From Pseudomonadota bacterium (lineage in GTDB: Bacteria; Myxococcota_A; Polyangia; Haliangiales; Haliangiaceae), in contig JAEWJO010000711.1 in NCBI GenBank assembly GCA_023386455.1, positions 1 through 10,006 on the forward strand: DNA of 10,006 bases, in the 5' to 3' direction. This document shows, piece by piece, positions 6,712 through 10,006 of the stretch. Positions within the stretch are counted from its first letter, which is position 1. Each line of letters begins with the position of its first letter. Position numbers and translations under genes: made by a program. A model generated the notes under the pieces. That model saw nothing but the letters and a program-made list of their open reading frames with translations. It searched no databases and was not told the origin of the DNA.

Positions 6712-8226
6712 ATGCCCGGTCGAACGATCCTGCCTCTGCTCGTGCTGTTCGCGTGCGGGGACGATGGTGGCCCCGACCGGGCCATCCCGCCCGACGCATC
6801 GGGAACCGAGGTGCCGGCGGTCGTGCCCGAGTGCGTCGAGGTCCCGCAGCCGAGCGCCGATCCGTTCAAGGCGCCGACCGACCTCGGGCCGATCGTGCCG
6901 GGCACGCTCGCCGGCTGGGATCCGGACGGCCGCTGGTTCCTCACCGGCGTCCGCGTCGGCGGCATCTCGAGCTATCACTTCGCGCGCCAGGGTGAAGGCG
7001 TCATCGTCGATGGCGATACCGACGCGCCCGGCACGCTCGACAACGACGTGCTGTTCCAGCGCGGCACGATCCAGACCGACTTCGGTGACTACACCGTCGT
7101 CAAGCGCGTCAGCAATCGCGCCGCCGACGGCACGCTGCGCGCAGAGCGCGTCCTGTGCGACGGCTCGAGCTGCGTCAAGTGCACCGCGAAGCTCGAGCGC
7201 GCGACCCACAACGCCAGCGAGGGCGAGAGCGATCACCTCTCGCTCGTCGGCGAGCTCAACGACCCGACGTGGCCGAAGGTCTACACGCTGAACGTCCGCG
7301 TCGCGGGTACGCTCGCCTACCTCGTCCGCCGCGACGGCCTGCACATCATCGAGACCGCCGACCCCGCGCACCCCGTGCAGGTCGGCTTCTACGGCCGGCC
7401 GCAGCCGTCGGGCCGCGCGAACGACATCAAGATCGTCGAGGCCGGCGCCAAGCGCTACGCGCTGATCGGCGACGTGCCGGTCGACATCGTCGACGTGACG
7501 AACCCGGCCGCGCCGACGCTCGCGGGCCAGATCGCCGAGGAGGCGCACACGCTCGCGGTCGAGTCGCGCAACGGCAAGACGTACGCGTACTTCGGCAACT
7601 ACAACGCCAGGTGCACCGCCTACGACGTCACCGATCCGACCCACCCGGCCAAGCTCGGCAGCTTCTCGACGCCGGGCTACATGGTGCACGACCTGTCGAT
7701 CGAGAACGGCATCGCCTATCTCAACGCGTGGGACGCGGGCTTCTATGCGGTCGACTTCACGACGCCGACGGCGCCTGTGCTCGTCGGCCGCTGGGCGAAC
7801 ACGCCGACGGGCACGAGCCACTCGAGCTGGCCGATGCACGTCGGCAACCGTCACATCGCGCTGCACGGCGAGGAGGACTACGGCGCGCACCTCGACGTCG
7901 TCGATATCGACCCCACCTCGGCGACGTTCATGAAGTCGATCGGCAGCTACAAGACGCGCGATGTCGTGTCGATCCACAACATCATGGCGTTCGGCACGAA
8001 GGCGTACTTCACGTACTACCAGGACGGCGTGCGCGTGATGGACCTGGCGAACCCCGAGGCGCCGGCGCTCGTCGGCTACTTCAACACGTGGGACCCGCAG
8101 GCGCCGACCGCGACGAATCAATTCTTCGAGGGCGCAGTCGGTATCGACGTCGATGTCGCGCGCAAGCTCGTGTTCGTCGCCGACAGCCCGCGCGGGCTGA
8201 TCATCCTGAAGGACGAGACCCCGTGA
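6712..8226 (+). CDS. LVIVD-repeat beta-propeller lipoprotein
   Basis: The protein has 504 residues from the ATG at 6712. An ATG at 6694 would add six residues, and neither start has a strong ribosome site. A short signal sequence ends in a lipobox-like LVLFAC (Cys15), followed by GDDGGPDR, the acidic/glycine tether common in predicted myxobacterial lipoproteins. The mature protein should thus be anchored to a membrane and exposed outside the cytoplasm. From about residue 205 there are six LVIVD-type repeats, each a beta hairpin ending in '(V/I)xDxxxPxxPxxxGxF'. The tail strands lie near 210-227, 257-274, 301-318, 344-361, 394-413 (degenerate) and 440-457. A closing strand (LIILKDE) sits at the very end. 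Such repeats build a beta propeller, and many family members are of unknown function. The N-terminal 180 residues are unassigned and hold a C-x4-C-x2-C cluster at 149-157. No enzymatic motif is visible. The gene looks complete and is not obviously in an operon. Confidence 0.85.
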   Translation: MPGRTILPLLVLFACGDDGGPDRAIPPDASGTEVPAVVPECVEVPQPSADPFKAPTDLGPIVPGTLAGWDPDGRWFLTGVRVGGISSYHFARQGEGVIVDGDTDAPGTLDNDVLFQRGTIQTDFGDYTVVKRVSNRAADGTLRAERVLCDGSSCVKCTAKLERATHNASEGESDHLSLVGELNDPTWPKVYTLNVRVAGTLAYLVRRDGLHIIETADPAHPVQVGFYGRPQPSGRANDIKIVEAGAKRYALIGDVPVDIVDVTNPAAPTLAGQIAEEAHTLAVESRNGKTYAYFGNYNARCTAYDVTDPTHPAKLGSFSTPGYMVHDLSIENGIAYLNAWDAGFYAVDFTTPTAPVLVGRWANTPTGTSHSSWPMHVGNRHIALHGEEDYGAHLDVVDIDPTSATFMKSIGSYKTRDVVSIHNIMAFGTKAYFTYYQDGVRVMDLANPEAPALVGYFNTWDPQAPTATNQFFEGAVGIDVDVARKLVFVADSPRGLIILKDETP

Positions 8227-8368
8227 GGGGCAGTCCCGATCTCGAGGAGCTCTCTCAGCGCATCAGTCCTCGAAGGGGACGAGCGCAAGGTGAGATGTCG
8301 CGAGGAGTGCCGCGTCGAGGCGCAGGGCCATCGCCTTCCGGTCGACGAGCCGGCTCGCGCGTTCTGAA

Positions 8369-8524
8369 GTGATCCTCGACCCCGAGCAGGGAACGCTGGC
8401 GGTGCACCGCTGGCACGCAGATGGCTATCTCGAAGTCCTCGTCGCGGAGCGCGGGCAGACCGTGCGCGCCGAGCCGTTCGATGCGATCGAGATCGCGGTC
8501 GGCGGCTTGTTCGGCGACGAGTAG
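8369..8524 (+). pseudogene. Remnant resembling the C-terminus of a Uma2 (DUF820) family protein
   Basis: A 51-codon stretch reads VILDPEQGTLAVHRWHADGY, then LEVLVAERGQTVRAEPFDAI and finally EIAVGGLFGDE before a TAG at 8522-8524. This follows the end of Uma2 proteins: 'xxDPexxxlevyrwxxxGY', a central strand, then 'aePFdaiel.vg.LFg'. Uma2 proteins have a PD-(D/E)XK nuclease fold of about 180-200 residues, are very abundant in Myxococcota and cyanobacteria, and have unsettled function. Here the upstream two thirds, including the catalytic core, are absent: the frame runs back only to a stop at 8291-8293, and the residues before 8369 do not resemble the family. The GTG at 8369 has no ribosome site. 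I take it as a decayed gene remnant. The family call is from memory of its C-terminal pattern. Confidence 0.55.
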
Positions 8525-8533
8525 GATGCGGGG

Positions 8534-8546
8534 CGACGAAGCGTCG
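8534..8546. terminator. Small hairpin between convergent gene ends (weak terminator candidate)
   Basis: CGACG-AAG-CGTCG forms a 5-bp stem in the 32 bases between the Uma2 remnant (ending 8524) and the Hsp70-like gene (ending 8557, opposite strand). The position suits a bidirectional terminator. The stem is short, however, and the following bases (GTTCCGTTG) are only mildly T-rich. Confidence 0.25.
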
Positions 8547-8556
8547 GTTCCGTTGC

Positions 8557-10006
8557 TCAGGCTTCGGGATTCGCGGGCGCGGCGTCATCGGGCCCACGCT
8601 CGTCGTCGATCACGAGCTTGAGGCCGGCAGGCAGCGTATCGCCGAGCGCGACGCGCTCCTCGCGCGCCTCGAGCGCGACGACCTGCTCGATGAGGACCGC
8701 GGCGCGGTCACCGCCGGGCATCGAGCGCACGAAGTTCGCGAGCGCCGTGCGTGTCGCGTCGTCGAGATCGCGCGTGCGATCGCCCGTGCGGCGGCCGAGC
8801 TGCGCGAGTGGGAACGCGACCGGCGACACGCCGTTCGGATCGGTCGGCTCGGGCCAGTCCCACTTCAGGATCGGCGCGAGCCAGTTCTTCACCGTCTGCG
8901 GCGGCACGACGGCATTGAGCGGACCGTAGAGCGGCACGCGCGCGCCGATGCGCGAGAGGGCCCACAGGTGGACGGCCTCGTCGCGGCCCTTGCGCGTGTC
9001 CATGCGATGGATGAGCTCGTCGCCGAGCTTCACCTTGTGCTGGATCGGCAAGCGCTCCATCGACGCGACGGCGCGCCACATCTCGGCGAGCTCCTGCTTG
9101 CTCGGCTTGGCCTCGGCGAGCTTCTTTGCCTGCTTCGTGCTCGGCAGCAGGAGCTGCGCGGTGCGGTCGTAGATCTGGTCCTGCTGGCCCTTCGCGAGGC
9201 CGCCGGCGATGCGGCGCCACGTGATCCACCAGGCGAGCTTGCCGGGCTCGCTCTTGGGATGCGCGAGGTTTTCGTTGAAGACGCCCCACATGACGCGCGA
9301 GCGCCAGGTGTCGAGCGGTGCGCCGGTGCCCGGGCGGAGCAGGAAGCCGGCGAGGTTCAGCCAGCGCTGCTCGTGATCGGCGGTCTTCTTGCGATCGGCG
9401 GCGACCTCGACGAGCGCGTCGAAGAGGGCGCGCGCGGTCATCATCGACCACTCGTCGCGGCGCGCCTCGAGCAGCGTCTCGAGATCGCGCGTCAGCGACT
9501 GGAGACCGGCGCCGGTCGAGAACGCCGCCTGGATCTTGCCCTTGGCCTCGTCGGTCTTCGGGTGAGGCGCCGCATCGGCCGCCGCATCCGCTGCCGGTGC
9601 GGCACCGCCGGAGCGCATGTCGAATGCGAGCTTCCAGGTCTCGTTCGGCGGCTCGGTGTCGACGCAGAAGATCTCGAGCGCGCCGAGCGCGGTGATGTGG
9701 ACCTCGAGGCGCACCGTGACCTCGCCGCGGCCGCGCGCGCGCAGCACCGTCACGATCGGTGGCAGCTCGAGCAGGTCGCTGCCGTCGTCGATCGTCTCCG
9801 CCTTGCCGTCGCCGATCGGGACGAGCGCACCCGGCTGGTCGTCGCGCGTGCTCGACGAGTACAGCCGGAAGCTGACCGGCCGGTTCGTCACGAGCTTGAA
9901 GTCGCGCGCGAGCTGGACGCGCGCACCGTCGTCGAGGCCCGACGGCGCGAGGCAGACCGCGAACCGGGCAGGCTCGACGTTCGCGGCCTCGGCCGTCGGC
10001 GGACGC
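8557..10006 (-). CDS. Hsp70-like chaperone with DUF3731-type C-terminal region (N-terminus beyond window)
   Basis: The frame is open from the window edge to a TGA at 8557-8559, giving 482 residues of a longer protein. The first 95 or so visible residues (including VTNRPVSFRLYSSSTR and ITALGALEIFCVD) match the beta-sandwich substrate-binding part of Hsp70-like proteins. An Ala/Pro/Asp linker follows, then a long, mostly helical region with conserved-looking Trp clusters (RWLNLAGFLLRPG, WRSRVMWGVFN, LAWWITWRRIAGGL), as in proteins with a DUF3731 domain after an HscC-like Hsp70. The ATPase domain would lie upstream, past base 10006, so nucleotide-binding motifs cannot be checked. Such proteins are cytoplasmic and probably act as specialised chaperones with unknown clients; they lack the standard DnaK helical lid. 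No transposon sequence or frame damage is seen, and the codon bias is that of a resident gene. An ATG-like start within the window is not expected to be the true start. Confidence 0.78.
   Translation of the reverse strand, partial: RPPTAEAANVEPARFAVCLAPSGLDDGARVQLARDFKLVTNRPVSFRLYSSSTRDDQPGALVPIGDGKAETIDDGSDLLELPPIVTVLRARGRGEVTVRLEVHITALGALEIFCVDTEPPNETWKLAFDMRSGGAAPAADAAADAAPHPKTDEAKGKIQAAFSTGAGLQSLTRDLETLLEARRDEWSMMTARALFDALVEVAADRKKTADHEQRWLNLAGFLLRPGTGAPLDTWRSRVMWGVFNENLAHPKSEPGKLAWWITWRRIAGGLAKGQQDQIYDRTAQLLLPSTKQAKKLAEAKPSKQELAEMWRAVASMERLPIQHKVKLGDELIHRMDTRKGRDEAVHLWALSRIGARVPLYGPLNAVVPPQTVKNWLAPILKWDWPEPTDPNGVSPVAFPLAQLGRRTGDRTRDLDDATRTALANFVRSMPGGDRAAVLIEQVVALEAREERVALGDTLPAGLKLVIDDERGPDDAAPANPEA

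Noticed and set aside
6454..8121. A 555-codon open frame on the minus strand opposite the lipoprotein gene.
   Set aside because: Its product is almost wholly Arg/Asp/Val/Ala, as expected from the antisense of a GC-rich gene. The plus-strand frame has clear LVIVD repeats and a lipoprotein signal.
8263..8368. Minus-strand 35-codon stretch (SRLVDRKAMALRLDAALLAT and onward) ending at a TGA.
   Set aside because: It has good codon bias for this genome, but there is no start, no family I recognise, and it is too short to separate from chance.
1..10006. CRISPR array, tRNA, rRNA, retron or other defence locus.
   Set aside because: No regularly spaced repeats, no tRNA-like cloverleaf and no reverse transcriptase, nuclease or ATPase defence genes were seen on either strand.

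Overview
The window is GC-rich (roughly two-thirds G+C by eye, with strong G/C preference at third codon positions). It looks like a chromosomal accessory region of a Myxococcota / deltaproteobacterial-type genome. Three things point there: a 'CGDDGG'-type lipoprotein built of LVIVD repeats, an SpvB/TcdB-like FG-GAP toxin fragment, and an Hsp70-like protein with a DUF3731-type C-terminal half. The taxonomic assignment is inference from gene content.

Layout: (1) Bases 1-126 are the right end of one IS66-family element: the last 21 codons of its TnpC transposase plus a 28-bp terminal repeat. (2) Bases 127-1707 hold an in-frame, 527-codon internal piece of an SpvB/TcdB-like gene on the minus strand, with both ends missing and bounded on each side by an IS66 end. 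(3) Bases 1708-6420 are a complete second IS66-family element with perfect 28-bp inverted repeats and genes tnpA, tnpB and tnpC. Its tnpC is split by a second, unrelated insertion sequence (3549-5902, 2354 bp). That element has 15-bp perfect terminal repeats, a 4-bp TGCG target duplication and one large minus-strand DDE transposase with an apparent frameshift. Removing the inner element plus one copy of TGCG restores a 499-residue TnpC exactly in frame and leaves a 2355-bp IS66 element. (4) Bases 6421-6711 are non-coding as far as I can see, with one perfect 16-bp palindrome. (5) Bases 6712-8226 encode a secreted LVIVD-repeat beta-propeller lipoprotein. (6) Bases 8369-8524 hold a 51-codon remnant resembling the C-terminus of a Uma2-type nuclease-fold protein. 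(7) Bases 8557-10006 on the minus strand encode the C-terminal 482 residues of an Hsp70-like chaperone that runs off the window.

The clearest story is mobile-element history: a toxin-like gene was cut up by IS66 elements, and one of those was later disabled by another IS. I see no CRISPR array, tRNA, rRNA, recognisable defence system or biosynthetic cluster. The two intact-looking host genes at the right (lipoprotein and Hsp70-like) show no evident functional link to each other or to the transposons.
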